From positions 122,520,331 to 122,584,330 of the forward strand of contig OX123183.2 in the NCBI GenBank assembly GCA_944739405.2: a stretch of DNA of 64,000 nucleotides, given 5' to 3'. The stretch is from Euclidia mi (taxonomy: Eukaryota; Arthropoda; Insecta; Lepidoptera; Erebidae). Numbering within the stretch: position 1 is the stretch's first letter; the number at the start of each line of letters is the position of its first letter. A program made the position numbers and the translations under genes. The notes below the pieces were generated by a model. The model did no database searches and was not told where the DNA came from. It saw only the letters and a list, made by a program, of their open reading frames with translations. Of the stretch, positions 11,730-21,488 are shown piece by piece.

Positions 11730-12602
11730 CTAAATACTTAAACTAAGAGGTAGATCCAACTTCAGGCTAGATCTCACTGAGTTGGAAGCGGGCAGAATGC
11801 AAGGATGTTTGTAGTTATAAGGTTCATCCGAATTTGACAGACGACCCCCAACGCGTATGACGCCGTGTTCATCGAGAAACGGCTTGAGTCTAAGGATAGC
11901 GGGAGAGCAAGGTACATTGTTTTTCAAATTTTGAATGTCGTTACTAAAATGATCAGCCTGTACAGCTCGTAGTAACTTACATTCTGCGAATTTGATATCA
12001 GTACTTGATACAAAAGTACCATTAGGTAGGTGCCTAAAAAACCTACAGACATAAACGATGGCGCGGAGTAACTTAGACCACGATGACATGCGTAGTGCGA
12101 GTGCGTAGATCGGAGACTCCGCAACCTCAGCAATCACGGGATAAGAAACAGACTTCCGTTCGGGTACATCTTCGTCTTCTGCACTGTGGTCAAAGAGTTG
12201 CATGGGCCACTCTGACGGATCATGGGAAATCCAAGTGGACCTTCCACGATGCCACAATGGATGATGCAGAAGATTAAGTGGAGTGACACCACGAGACAAG
12301 CAATCAGCAGGGTTCTCAGTACCCGCAACGTGATTGAAACAAGTAGCGGGAACAAGTTCAATCAATTTACTAACGCGGTTGGCGACAAAAGTCTGCCAGC
12401 GGTGAGGAGATGAATAAATCCAAGCGAGCACTACTTTGGAGTCAGAAAATGCGTATATTCTATTAATAGGGTAGTGGGGCAAGACTGTGTCTTGAACCTT
12501 GCGGAGCAACTGAGACAGCAGAAGGGCCGCGCACAACTCCAGTCTCGCAACCGAAATAGTTTTAACAGGCGAGACCTTAGACTTGGCGCAAACTAACTGC
12601 AC
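11730..12602 (-). pseudogene. BEL/Pao retrotransposon pol fragment (RNase H to integrase zinc region)
   Basis: An uninterrupted 290-codon frame starts within the RNase H-like domain. It carries AKSKVSPVKTISVARLELCA, FSDSKVVLAWIYSSPHRWQT, FVANRVSKL and NPADCLSRG, then the linker with HPLWHRG. It ends in the pre-integrase region (FLDEHGVIRVGGRLSNS, YKHPCILP). The same blocks occur in the larger BEL copy (SVVLGWLQMLPSRLQPFVRN, NPADLISRG, IMRVGGRLANSNF). Gag, protease, RT and the integrase core are missing, so it is an internally deleted copy. From 12610 to 12850 there is nothing recognisable. Confidence 0.85.
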
Positions 12603-12854
12603 CGAGTAATTAACAAAGGAGATAAAAAGTGCTGCGGGTTGTCAAACGGTGAAGCAACTACTTTACTCACTACACCATACATGCTCCTTTAAACAGCTAC
12701 CTACTGTAGATACTACTCAACTCTTGAGTTTCTGCGCATCTAACCGGATATCCGTGTAGTGAGGTTAAGAACTCAAGTGTCAGTACCCCATTTCATTACG
12801 TACGTGTCGTAAGAGGCTCCTAAGGAAACCTGACACGAAGCAAATAGGTATCGT

Positions 12855-13045
12855 ATCTTTTGTATCTTTATAAAACAACTCCCGCACTAGGAATAAATCC
12901 TGTGTCACATGGGACTTTACAAACATACAACCAACGAACACAATGGACATCCAGACTCGAAACAACAATTTATGGATCACACAAAGTGCTGTCTCTCTTG
13001 GGAATCGAACCCATAACACTCGACGCAGTGTCAAACGTCAGGTCT
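12855..13045 (-). mobile_element. tRNA-headed SINE, family B
   Basis: In minus sense a tRNA-like B box (GGGTTCGATTCCCA-like, near 12995-13008) is followed by GACAGCACTTTGTGTG, TTGTTTCGAGTCTGGATG, TCCATTGTGTTCGTTGG, GTTTGTAAAGTCCCATGTGACACAGGATTTATTCC. The same order occurs at 18388-18561, 29995-30165, 27778-27945 and 14560-14715. Confidence 0.65.
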
Positions 13046-13207
13046 ATCTATAAAAGTAACGGAAACTTGGCATGCAGCCCATCTGGCATGCGTAGTATAG
13101 TAGGTTAAATCTTCCTAATGACTCAAAACATAATTGTGACGTAACCCAGGCGAGACTTACATATCTAGCAGTGGACTGCGCAGTGTGTAATGATGATAAC
13201 ACTTGGA

Positions 13208-13966
13208 CTAGCGTCAGATTCTTTACCATCTAGCTAGTGTCAGATTTTTTACCATCTAGCTAGTGTCAGATTCTTTACCATCTAGCTAGTGTCAGATTCT
13301 TTACCATCTAGCTAGTGTCAGATTCTTTACCATCTAGCTAGTGTCAGATTCTTTACCATCTAGCTAGTGTCAGATTTTTTACCATCTCGCTAGTGTCAGA
13401 TTCTTTACCATCTAGCTAGTGTCAGATTCTTTACCATCTAGCTAGTGTCAGATTCTTTACCATCTAGCTAGTGTCAGATTCTTTACCATCTAGCTAGTGT
13501 CAGATTCTTTACCATCTAGCTAGTGTCAGATTCTTTACCATCTAGCTAGTGTCAGATTCTTTACCATCTAGCTAGTTTCAGATTCTTTACCATCTAGCTA
13601 GTGTCAGATTCGTTACCATCTAGCTAGTGTCAGATTCTTTACCATCTAGCTAGTGTCAGATTCTTTACCATCTAGCTAGTGTCAGATTCTTTACCATCTA
13701 GCTAGTGTCAGATTCTTTACCATCTAGCTAGTGTCAGATTCTTTACCATCTAGCTAGTGTCAGATTTTTTACCATCTAGCTAGTGTCAGATTCTTTACCA
13801 TCTAGCTAGTGTCAGATTCTTTACCATCTAGCTAGTGTCAGATTCTTTACCATCTAGCTAGTGTCAGATTCGTTACCATCTAGCTAGTGTCAGATTCTTT
13901 ACCATCTAGCTAGTGTCAGATTCTTTACCATCTTGCTAGTGTCAGATTTTTTACCATCTAGCGAGT
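13208..13966 (+). repeat. 26-bp tandem repeat array, about 29 copies
   Basis: The unit is TAGCTAGTGTCAGATTCTTT followed by ACCATC (26 bp). Copies are nearly identical. Variants include TTTTTT for TTCTTT at units starting near 13241, 13371, 13761 and 13943, and CGTTACC at 13611 and 13871. Spacings between variants are exact multiples of 26, so there are no length changes. The array lies in the intron upstream of the first visible receptor exon. Confidence 0.97.
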
Positions 13967-13989
13967 ATATTTAAACTGCAATCATAGTG

Positions 13990-14215
13990 TAACTTGGCTT
14001 GCCATAAATGCATGCTAAAGTTAAGATACACATAGACAGGTCAACACTTGGATGGTTGACATATGGCATGTACATCAGAGTGCTACCGTGCTTCGGAGTA
14101 CACGAAAAACTGTCGACCCCGGTTCTTATCTCAATACAATAATCTAGGCCATGTCAGAGGCCCGGCTGTCTTAAAACTCCAATATCAAAGTTTGCCACAC
14201 ACTCAAACGAAAAAA
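13990..14215 (+). mobile_element. 5S-rRNA-like SINE, diverged copy ending in an A-run
   Basis: It contains CACTTGGATGGTTGACATATG, resembling the 3' part of 5S rRNA (ACTTGGATGGGTGACC), then GAGTGCTACCGTGCTTC, CCCCGGTTCTTATCT and CACACACTCAAACG followed by a 13-base A run. Better-preserved relatives are at 54978-55250 and 62604-62875. Confidence 0.6.
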
Positions 14216-14559
14216 AAAAAAGAATAAGCCAATATCACGAAAATATTCGGCAACCTTACGACAACCCTGTCATGTGCATTATCCATCACTATAATTAATT
14301 TCGCACTTGGGTAGTTGCTGAGCGCGACCGAACGACACTAATGGACATGACACTCTTTATTATACCAACTAACATTACTACATTATCCTCATTTATGAGC
14401 GACTTGTCATAGGGAGGCGTTCTTGAACTTATTGGTTGCCACACATGGGTCATGCCTATTACATAAATGCTTTTGTCTTATTAGTAGCGCTTAATCACAC
14501 ACAGATTCTCTTGTCCTTTTTTAAAGACTGTAGTATTTTACCCGCATTTGAAATAAACT

Positions 14560-14715
14560 GGTAGGTATATGTTGCTTACAACTCGTTTACAAACATTCAA
14601 TCAAGGTGCATAGAGAACACCCAATAATTTGTAGATTACAATATATTGTCTCCTGCCTATTGAACCCACAACATTTGGCGAGGTGCTAAACTGCATGGCG
14701 GCCGCTTTAACTCAC
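14560..14715 (-). mobile_element. tRNA-headed SINE, family B, degenerate
   Basis: In minus sense TAGCGTAGTGAGTTAAAGCG (A-box region) leads to GTTGTGGGTTCAATAGGC (B-box region), then AATTATTGGGTGTTC and GTTTGTAAACGAG. The layout matches the 18388-18561 copy but with many substitutions. Confidence 0.5.
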
Positions 14716-14881
14716 TACGCTAGGATTTCTTAGCCTTACCCTTTTTATTATCATGGACCACTTGTAAAATTCAATCCATTTCATTAACTCCTTACAAACA
14801 CATACCCCTTAATTTTGTTACTACAAGTCGCAAGCAAGAGTTTTAGGTTGTCTTGACACCGTGCAGGATTTATAACATTTT

Positions 14882-15136
14882 TATTTATTTATAGACTCGC
14901 GCCTGTATCCCCGAAGGGGTAAGCAGAGATGTAAAATTACACCCACATTTTGCCATGAATTTTAGGTCCCATGTAGAAGCGGGCGAGCCTATTGCCGTTA
15001 CCAGGCACATCACCAGACTCCGTGCTGCTACTGAGAATTCGGAAAAACCCAGTAACACTTTTGCCCGCTCCGGGAATCGAACCTAGGAACGCCGATCAGC
15101 AGTCGTATACGCTATCTACTGGACCACGGGGCAGTC
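14882..15136 (-). mobile_element. tRNA-headed SINE, family A, head type 2
   Basis: In minus sense the head is CTGCCCCGTGGTCCAGTAGAT..CGTATACGACTGCTGATCGG with a B box near 15073. The shared family-A body follows (CGGAGTCTGGTGATGTGCC, CAATAGGCTCGCC, CCTTCGGGGATACAGGCGCGAG) and then an (AAAT)n tail. The head is the same type as at 24815-25055 and different from the 37094 copy. Confidence 0.75.
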
Positions 15137-15477
15137 ATAACAGCCAGTTTATATAACATTGCTATTATAAACCCCCATCTTACTCACGAAAGCCTCTGGA
15201 GTCCATAGATTCCGGGCTTAGAATCCTTGCACTACTCCATCCGTGCGGTCAAAAACAGTCGTACTAGAGCACATTCAGGAAATTAAAGACTTGGCAATAG
15301 CCATTAATTATAAGTTCGTCTCATTGCGTTTTAGTATTTAACAGAAAATTCATATTAATTGCTAAAGGTCCAATGGGAGTGACCCGTAAAATTGTCTAAA
15401 AGTCCCAAATAATAAAAAAAGAGAAAAAAATGGCCAATGAAGAATGGTTTCTACTTATTTGTTTCTCCTTGTCGCAG

Positions 15478-15590
15478 GTATCATTCGGGTCCACGTCGCC
15501 GGCGCAGAGCGACAGGGCGGCGTTTCCTCTGTTCTGTCGCACCGTAGCGCCTGACTCCTCACACAAGCCCGCCAGGATCGCCTTTATTAG
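15478..15590 (+). CDS. GABA-B-R2: GABA-B receptor subunit (type-2-like), internal exon of the ligand-binding domain
   Basis: This is an internal exon of a class C G-protein-coupled receptor for GABA, acting at the plasma membrane of neurons. It starts after a pyrimidine-rich tract ending in CAG (15475-15477), stays open for 37 codons and ends AG before a GTAAAT donor. It encodes a stretch of the extracellular Venus-flytrap lobe, recognised by SFGSTSP, FCRTVAPDSSH and PARIAFIR. These match the well-conserved block of insect GABA-B receptors; RTVAPDSSH favours the R2/R3 type over R1. The last two bases (AG) join the first A of the exon at 18070 to make Arg, so the phase fits. Two normally conserved positions look altered (PAQSD where PALSD is usual, SSHKP where SSHNP is usual, from memory of the family). 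No 5' exons could be identified upstream. Family call is firm; subtype is inference. Confidence 0.85.
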
Positions 15591-15633
15591 GTAAATAAAC
15601 GCTCGCAGAAAGAAAAACATCCTAGGAAGCGAT

Positions 15634-15770
15634 AGCCTAGTAGAGATATCAACAGACTGCAGAGGTTATTGGGTCGAATCCACAGTGCGTACCACTGACT
15701 TTCGAAGTTATGTGCTCGAAGTTAAAGGTGCTATACAAAAAGTGTCGGAAAACGTCCATAAAAATATAAC
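15634..15770 (+). mobile_element. degenerate tRNA-like SINE head
   Basis: GAAGCGATAGCCTAGTAGAG (A-box region) and GTTATTGGGTCGAATCCACA (B-box region) lie about 40 bp apart, followed by CACTGACTTTCGAAGTTATG. This resembles a common lepidopteran SINE start, related to the head at 25413-25679. It sits 44 bp downstream of the receptor exon's donor site. Confidence 0.4.
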
Positions 15771-16303
15771 CACAGAATAAAATAGCTTACTTGACTGTGT
15801 TGTATACATTTGCTTGCATTAATGCTGCGTCGCGTGTTGCACATATTTTGAGTTGGAAAGGACTGAACCTTTTTTATTTTATTTATTATTGTTTTTTATT
15901 TTTATTTTTGTATCATATTTTAGAAATTATACTTAGTTATTATATCGTTTTTTGCTTTAAGGCAAGGTTAGATAATGCTGTCCGAGCTAACAATGTATGT
16001 CAAAAGAATCTAGTTGTCTGAGGTACCCACAGGACAGGCTTACCTAGTGTGGGCCACAGGGTATTGCTGTAAAATTGTATTTATTTTTAGCAATAAACAA
16101 AATTTTATTTATCATTTATTTATTGTCAAAATTTACATCAGCTGCAAAATATGCAACATCTGATATTCGTATTTAGATAGACGAGGCATTGGGCTATCTT
16201 AAATCGTCGTTCAGTGATGAAAAAATTGGATAAGAGTTTTCTTATGGAAACATAGAACGTTGTTTTATACTTTTCGGAATGTACTATTCCAATTAATTTA
16301 TTT

Positions 16304-16354
16304 TCTCACTTCCGTTTACAGTAATTGCAATAATTACTGTAAACGGAAGTGAGA
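16304..16354. repeat. perfect 23-bp-stem hairpin
   Basis: TCTCACTTCCGTTTACAGTA ATT, loop GCAAT, then the exact reverse complement. All 23 pairs match. It is intronic; no transposon is apparent around it. Confidence 0.95.
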
Positions 16355-18069
16355 TTTGGACTACAAATAACCTATAGGTAATCTAAACATGCCATGTGTT
16401 TTCCTATAATTCTGTATAAACTTTTTGAGGATGATTAACATAAAATAAAAATCTTACATCAATATAAATTTTACTAAAGTAAAGCTACTTTTCAGTCAAA
16501 ACTTTTGAAACATCGTAAATTTAATTATGTTCTTTTTACGTACAAAACACAGAAGAAACAGGGGATTCATTAAAGTTGCACAAAATAGTGGTTGATGAAA
16601 CAACCGGAACGAACCGACTGAAGTTCACCAGACGAAGGCTCGCAGGAAGTACGTAGGGTGGCCAAGCCACAGGATTTGATGGGACATTTTTTTATTGTAT
16701 TTAGTAGCTGATGCGAACATCAAGCCTCTAAATTGATGAAAAGGCTTGAAAATGTGATTCCAAACTACGCACAACCGGTTTTCATAGTTGACCTAACTAA
16801 AACCTAGAACAACAGCATTATTTCGATTGTCCTTAAATATTTAAATATCAAAAACATTTTCATGTTTCGCGTAAATAAACCAACTTTTTATATTTCATTT
16901 AACAAAGTATGAATTTAAGCTTTTCATGACGGATATGGCGAAATAATAGGAGCCTAAGTATACAAAACATTATCGTTTCGATTCAATAGCATATCAAAGG
17001 ACTCTAATGCAGATATTTTTATATTTCAGCCATCTGTGATTAATGTGGTTGTGATTTGAATAGCAATTTCTGAACATTGTCATAAAAAACATCAAATGTG
17101 TAGTAAGTTTTTTGCAGTAAAACCTGTCTTGATTATTTTACAACAAAAGATATTAATTATATACTGCACAACAAAACATAAAGTACTTCAAAGCATGGTC
17201 ACCCTCCACTCAGTACAAACTTTATAAGACAGATTAAATTTGAATTGCGCGCTACTAATTTTCCATCCAACATTTTTTTCTTTTCGCAAAACTACATTTG
17301 ACATACTTATTCGTTATAATGAGACCAATAAGACTGTACCATGAGCAGGTAAACCGTTACTAATGGTACGAGTAATTCATGTCTTTACCGGTCTTTTTAG
17401 TTTCACAGTTTTTACCGCGATCGTTAATGTTTTAAAAAAATATTCTCTTAATTTCATATTTATTTTCATACTTGAACATTTAATATATGTTTAAGAGCGA
17501 AACATTTTTTAATTGAGTTCTTAAAGACTCAGACGAGTATTCTATAGGTGACGTTGTGTCGATGTTTCTTTAAAAAATCTGGCTCTTATCAATACCGATA
17601 TTCAAGTTACAAATAATATCCTGTGCTTGTGTCAAAAGTGTCACGAACATTGGACAGGTGGGGGGGGAGAAATTGAGAGGATTTTTTGTGATAGCTCTTG
17701 ATACATCGCTGTAATAAAACCTCATCTTTAAATAATACCTGTACCTACTTACATCGTTTTTGTGCTCGAATGGAGGAAAATGTGTGACAACATTCATAGG
17801 GCAAGCCTAAATAAGCTAATTATCTTATTATTTAATGGTTTTTCTGACGTCGCGCGTCGGCTAGTAATAAATTAAAAAATGTAGTTTCTAGATCATTCGG
17901 TTTAAATGTAATAACTAAGTAAAACCATAACTCGATAAAATAGTAGTTTAATTTCAATGTGTAACATTCGCGTCAACCCAAAATTTTAGGTACTTATCAA
18001 TCAGCGGTGAAACTAAACTGGCCATAAAGCTCTTGAAAGCTTTAAATAACTTTTTGCTCTGCTCCGCAG

Positions 18070-18227
18070 ACAATTCGGTTGGGACACAGTGACGGCGTTC
18101 TCCCAGAATGAGGAGATATACTCCCTGGCCGTGAACGAGCTGGTCACTCAGCTGGAGGCCGCCAACATCACCTGCGCGGCCTCCATCACCTTCGTCGGAG
18201 TTCAAGGAGCAGCTGCAACAGCTGAAG
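18070..18227 (+). CDS. GABA-B-R2: GABA-B receptor subunit, next exon; contains an apparent 1-nt frameshift
   Basis: The exon follows a CCGCAG acceptor and continues the reading frame of the 15478-15590 exon. It encodes FGWDTVTAFSQNEEIYSLAV, then NELVTQLEAANITCAASITF, the second part of the Venus-flytrap ligand-binding lobe. From 18195 the family pattern (SEFKEQLQQLK) continues only in the +1 frame. The simplest reading is one extra G at 18194, since without it the frame runs straight to the donor GTCTGT at 18228 in phase 0, which the next exon requires. As written, the original frame hits TAG soon after, at the intron start. This may be a base-calling or assembly error, a polymorphism, or real damage. 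The GC-rich codon use contrasts sharply with the AT-rich flanks, as expected for a host exon. An antisense open frame (17954-18268) is a shadow. Confidence 0.85.
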
Positions 18228-18387
18228 GTCTGTAGCACTAGAGTAGTAAAGATAAGAGAATATCGCATTTTGCGATAAGACCGCCCTTGCCTAGTTTTAA
18301 GTTGTTTATAATTTGATCACTGTATTCTTGTACCTTTTTGTTTTTCTAGTGTACAATAAAGAGTTTCAATCAAACAATCAATATTGA

Positions 18388-18561
18388 CTGTACGGTTGGC
18401 GTAGTGGTTTAAGCGGCCGCCTCGCCGCATGACACTGCGCCGAGTGGGTTCGATTCCCACACAAGGCAACACTTTGTGAGATCTATAAATTGTTGTTTCA
18501 AGTCTGCGTATTTATTGTGTCCGTTGGTTGTATGTTTGTCAGGTCTCCCGCGACATCCCGG
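18388..18561 (+). mobile_element. tRNA-headed SINE, family B
   Basis: TACGGTTGGCGTAGTGGTTT carries a good A box, and GTGGGTTCGATTCCCACAC a perfect B box with flanking T-stem pairing. The body (CACTTTGTGAGATC, GTTGTTTCAAGTC, TTATTGTGTCCGTTGG, ATGTTTGTCAGGTCTCCCG) then runs directly into a Helitron-like repeat. This is the best-preserved family-B head here. Confidence 0.7.
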
Positions 18562-18681
18562 TCCGATTTGAAAAATTCTTTCAGTGTCAGATAGGTTATT
18601 TATCAATGAAGGCTAAGGCTATATAACATCACGCTATGGGCCAGGGGAGCGGAGCAGTAGCGTTAAATAACGCGGGTGTAA
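18562..18681 (+). mobile_element. Helitron-like repeat, copy 2, interrupted by a Harbinger element
   Basis: CCGGTCCGATTTGAAAAATT, TATATAACATCACGCTATGG and GGAGCGGAGCAGTAGCG match 9832-10025. The right end resumes after the Harbinger insertion at 19341 with TCATCTAGTA, giving a CTAG-type terminus. Confidence 0.55.
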
Positions 18682-19340
18682 GGCTTCGTTCACACGACAT
18701 TATCCTGCACGTTTTCTTTGTATTCGTTTTTTTAACGTGCAATAGATTTTCCTTCGTTTAAAAAACGAATAGCCGCAGTCTTCACACAGTTGTGATTGTG
18801 AATAGACGTCAGTGATGGATCCACGCTTGGTTGTTCTTTTATATTGGTACAATCGAAGGCGCAAACGGTTTCGCCGCCGACAGAGCAGAAGGTTTTGGGT
18901 ACATCCTACAAATGAAGAAACAGGGCGTACTAAACTATTTGAGAATTTATAAGATAAACTTAGAAACGATGAAAAGAAGTTTTGTAATTACTTTCGGATG
19001 TCTATTGAAAGTTTTGAAAACATACTAAATCGAATGAAAAAAAAAAGACGGGTAACTACTAAACGCTTGTTCGGTTGCTATTCGACAGAAACGTATGAAC
19101 GTCGTGCCGTGTGAACGAGTCAGAACTATACTATGTGCCACTGCAAGCCGAATACGTTAAAGTTCATTCGATTTGCTTGACAAGTCCGTTGCGTATTCGT
19201 TTAAACGTATAAACAGTGTACGATTTTTTGCAGTACAAGCGTCATGTGAATGATTCTATAGAAAATGTATGTGCCACTATTTATACGTTAAGACGTATAC
19301 TGCAAAAAAACGTGCAGTACAATGCCGTGTGAACGAAGCC
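18682..19340 (+). mobile_element. PIF/Harbinger deletion derivative (659 bp)
   Basis: The terminal inverted repeats begin GGCTTCGTTCACACG on both ends. Inner matches continue (CATTATCCTGCACGTTTTCT against CATTGTACTGCACGTTTTTT). Flanks are TAA on the left and TCA on the right, a near match to the 3-bp TWA duplication known for this superfamily. It contains the start of a transposase gene (18815-19042) and nothing of the catalytic core, so it is non-autonomous. Confidence 0.8.
18815..19042 (+). pseudogene. PIF/Harbinger transposase N-terminus, truncated
   Basis: From ATG at 18815 the frame encodes a basic start (YNRRRKRRFRRRQSRRFW), then FWVHPTNEETGRTKLFENL, an in-frame TAA at 18950-18952, then DKLRNDEKKFCNYFRMSIES. 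WVHP followed about 20-30 residues later by KFCNYFRMS is the hallmark of the N-terminal region of PIF/Harbinger (DDE_Tnp_4) transposases. The DDE catalytic domain, expected over the next 250 residues, is absent; the sequence runs into the right terminal repeat. It is therefore both stop-containing and deleted. Confidence 0.85.
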
Positions 19341-19917
19341 TCATCTAGTAATGAATAACATTGGTAAGTTTATCACTGATCAATAAAACTAGTGGGCACA
19401 ACTGGGCAAAAACGTTAGTAAGCATTTAAAGTAAATTATTGACGCATATTCTGTCAAATTCGGTTGGTCTTGTGCATGGACCTCGGATCCCAAAAACTAA
19501 GATGCAAACAGAATAACGATGATTAAAATTCGGCTGACATATCTTTCTCTCGCAAAATGATAATTTGTCTGAGACAGTCGAAGATAAGGTTGTTATGAAT
19601 GGACCACTTAACTTTTTCGACCAATTCATTCTAGAGGTCCAATCGAAGCAACTTATTATAATTATCAATATGATTAAATTTTGGCATACATAGGAGAGAC
19701 AAACAATGCTCATACATTTACGAGAACCAAACAAACTATAGTTATAGGCTACTTAGTGGAGGTGTTCTTGGGCTTTTTGGTTTACTCCATCATACCTTCG
19801 TTTAAATTTCGAGACTCCGTAATTTCTACTAGCTTCATTTAAACCAGTTTTGCTAGGTTCATGCTAGTTTAATTCCAAGTAAAGTATTTCTTTAATTCAG
19901 TGACTTTCTGAAATTAT

Positions 19918-20165
19918 AAATTTATTAGCGACCCGCCCCGGCTTCGCACGGGTGCAATGCTTATAGGCACGCGCCGTCGCGCCGCCCGGCTTCTAAAACT
20001 ATCAGTGTTTCTCTACTATATTATGCATATATTATACATATAAACCTCCCTCTTGAATCACTCTATCTATTAAAAAAACACTTCAAAATCCGTTGCGCAG
20101 TTTTAAAGATTTAAGCATACATAGGGACAGACAGAAGAGAGACTTTGTTTTATACTATGTAGTGA
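19918..20165 (+). repeat. interspersed repeat with GGGACAGACAG end, copy 2
   Basis: GGCTTCGCACGGGTGCAATG, CCCTCTTGAATCACTCTATC, GTTGCGCAGTTTTAAAGATT, TAAGCATACATAGGGACAGA and TTTGTTTTATACTATG match 10125-10305 in order. Confidence 0.65.
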
Positions 20166-20258
20166 TAATGATTTTTCAAGAGCTTTTCCTAATTAGTGGA
20201 ATACTTGGAGCCTACTCCCATTATAAAAAAATACAATAAAAAGTGGCCATAGTTGGAC

Positions 20259-21480
20259 AAAATGTGACGAGCAACTGGGAGATAGCCAGTTTGGATTTCG
20301 ATCTGGTGTTGGCACCCGAGAAGCTCTTTTCGCTCTCAATGTCCTCGTACAGAAATGCAGAGATATGAAAACTGACGTATTTTTGTGCTTTATTGACTAC
20401 GAAAAAGCATTTGACCGAGTTAAACATCAACAACTTTTTAGCCTTTTAAATGATATTGGTCTCGATGGTAAGGACGTCAGGATCATGCGCAACTTGTATG
20501 AAAAGCAGGTGGCTACAATAAGGGTTGAAAATGAAGAAACCGACCAAGTTGAGATCTGTCGTGGAGTCCGGCAAGGCTGTATCTTGTCTCCGCTACTTTT
20601 TAATGTCTACTCGGAGGCGGTAATGTCGAAAGCTCTTGAAAACGTGGAAGTTGGAATAAAGATCAACGGCAAGGTCGTTAACAACCTGCGTTATGCAGAC
20701 GACACTGTTCTTATTGCCGCATCGGAGACAGATTTGCAAACAATTGTAAATAAAGTTAACGATAACAGTGAAAAAGCCGGTTTATCAATCAACATAAGCA
20801 AGACGAAGGTCATGTTGGTCTCAAGAAACCCGGATTTGAGTCCTAGCATAGCAGTAACTGGGAAACAGCTAGAGCGGGTACGACAGTACAAGTATCTGGG
20901 GGCTTGGGTAAATGAAGCATGGGACTCTGATCAAGAAATCAAGACCCGGATAGAAATTGCACGAGCCTCATTTAACAATATGAAGAAAGTTCTGTGCTGT
21001 CGTCAACTTAACATAAAGCTCCGAGTCAGGCTACTCCTCTGTTACATTTGGCCTATCGTCATGTATGGTTGCGAAACGTGGACCTTGAAAGAGGACACTA
21101 CAAGACGTCTACAGGCATTTGAGATGTGGTGCTACCGTCGCATGTTGCGCATAAGTTGGACACAGAAGGTCAAAAATGAAACCGTGCTTCAGCGCGTTCA
21201 TATGTCCCGGAAAATGATGCCATCTATCAAAAGGCGCAAGATACAGTATCTCGGACACGTGATCAGAAATGATAGATACACGCTGCTGCAGCTGATAATG
21301 ATGGGCAAAGTGGAGGGAAAGAGACGCGCTGGGCGAAGGAAAAAATCATGGCTGCGGAACATCCGGGAGTGGACCGGCATTGCCTCCGTCGAACAGCTGT
21401 TCCGGCTGGCTGCAGATAGAGACGAATATAAGAAACTGACGGCCAACCTTCACGATTGAAGAGGCACAAGAAGAAGAAGA
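20259..21480 (+). mobile_element. RTE-type LINE, 5'-truncated, open RT frame, with 8-bp target duplication
   Basis: The element is flanked by AGTTGGAC at 20251-20258 and 21481-21488. One frame is open from 20260 to TGA at 21457-21459: GDSQFGFRSGVGTREALFAL, VFLCFIDYEKAFDRV, GVRQGCILSPLLFNVYSEAV, an intact LRYADDTVLIA catalytic box, GLSINISKTKVML and KYLGAWVNE. The C-terminal tail has SWTQKVKNETVLQRV and GRRKKSWLRNIREWTG. There is almost no 3' UTR; the element ends in a short (GAA)n tail right after the stop. These traits fit the RTE clade. The endonuclease half is missing, so it cannot move alone. Clean duplications and an undamaged frame suggest a recent insertion. Confidence 0.9.
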
Positions 21481-21488
21481 AGTTGGAC

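Larger units (their letters stand above)
15591..18069 (+). other. intron between the first two visible receptor exons
   Basis: The 2,479-bp intron has a GTAAAT donor and a CCGCAG acceptor. It holds a degenerate tRNA-like SINE head near its start and a perfect hairpin at 16304-16354. From 16355 to 18069 I see only AT-rich unique-looking sequence with no coding or repeat signature. Confidence 0.8.

Noticed and set aside
13208..13966. CRISPR-like array
   Set aside because: Direct 26-bp units with no spacers; a eukaryotic minisatellite.
15396..15620. 74-codon minus-strand frame
   Set aside because: Antisense of the exon at 15478-15590; the + strand has splice sites and family motifs.
17954..18268. 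104-codon minus-strand frame over the receptor exon
   Set aside because: Antisense shadow of the GC-rich GABA-B exon at 18070-18227.
18395..18470. Candidate tRNA gene with perfect B box
   Set aside because: Same body follows as in four other copies, so a SINE.
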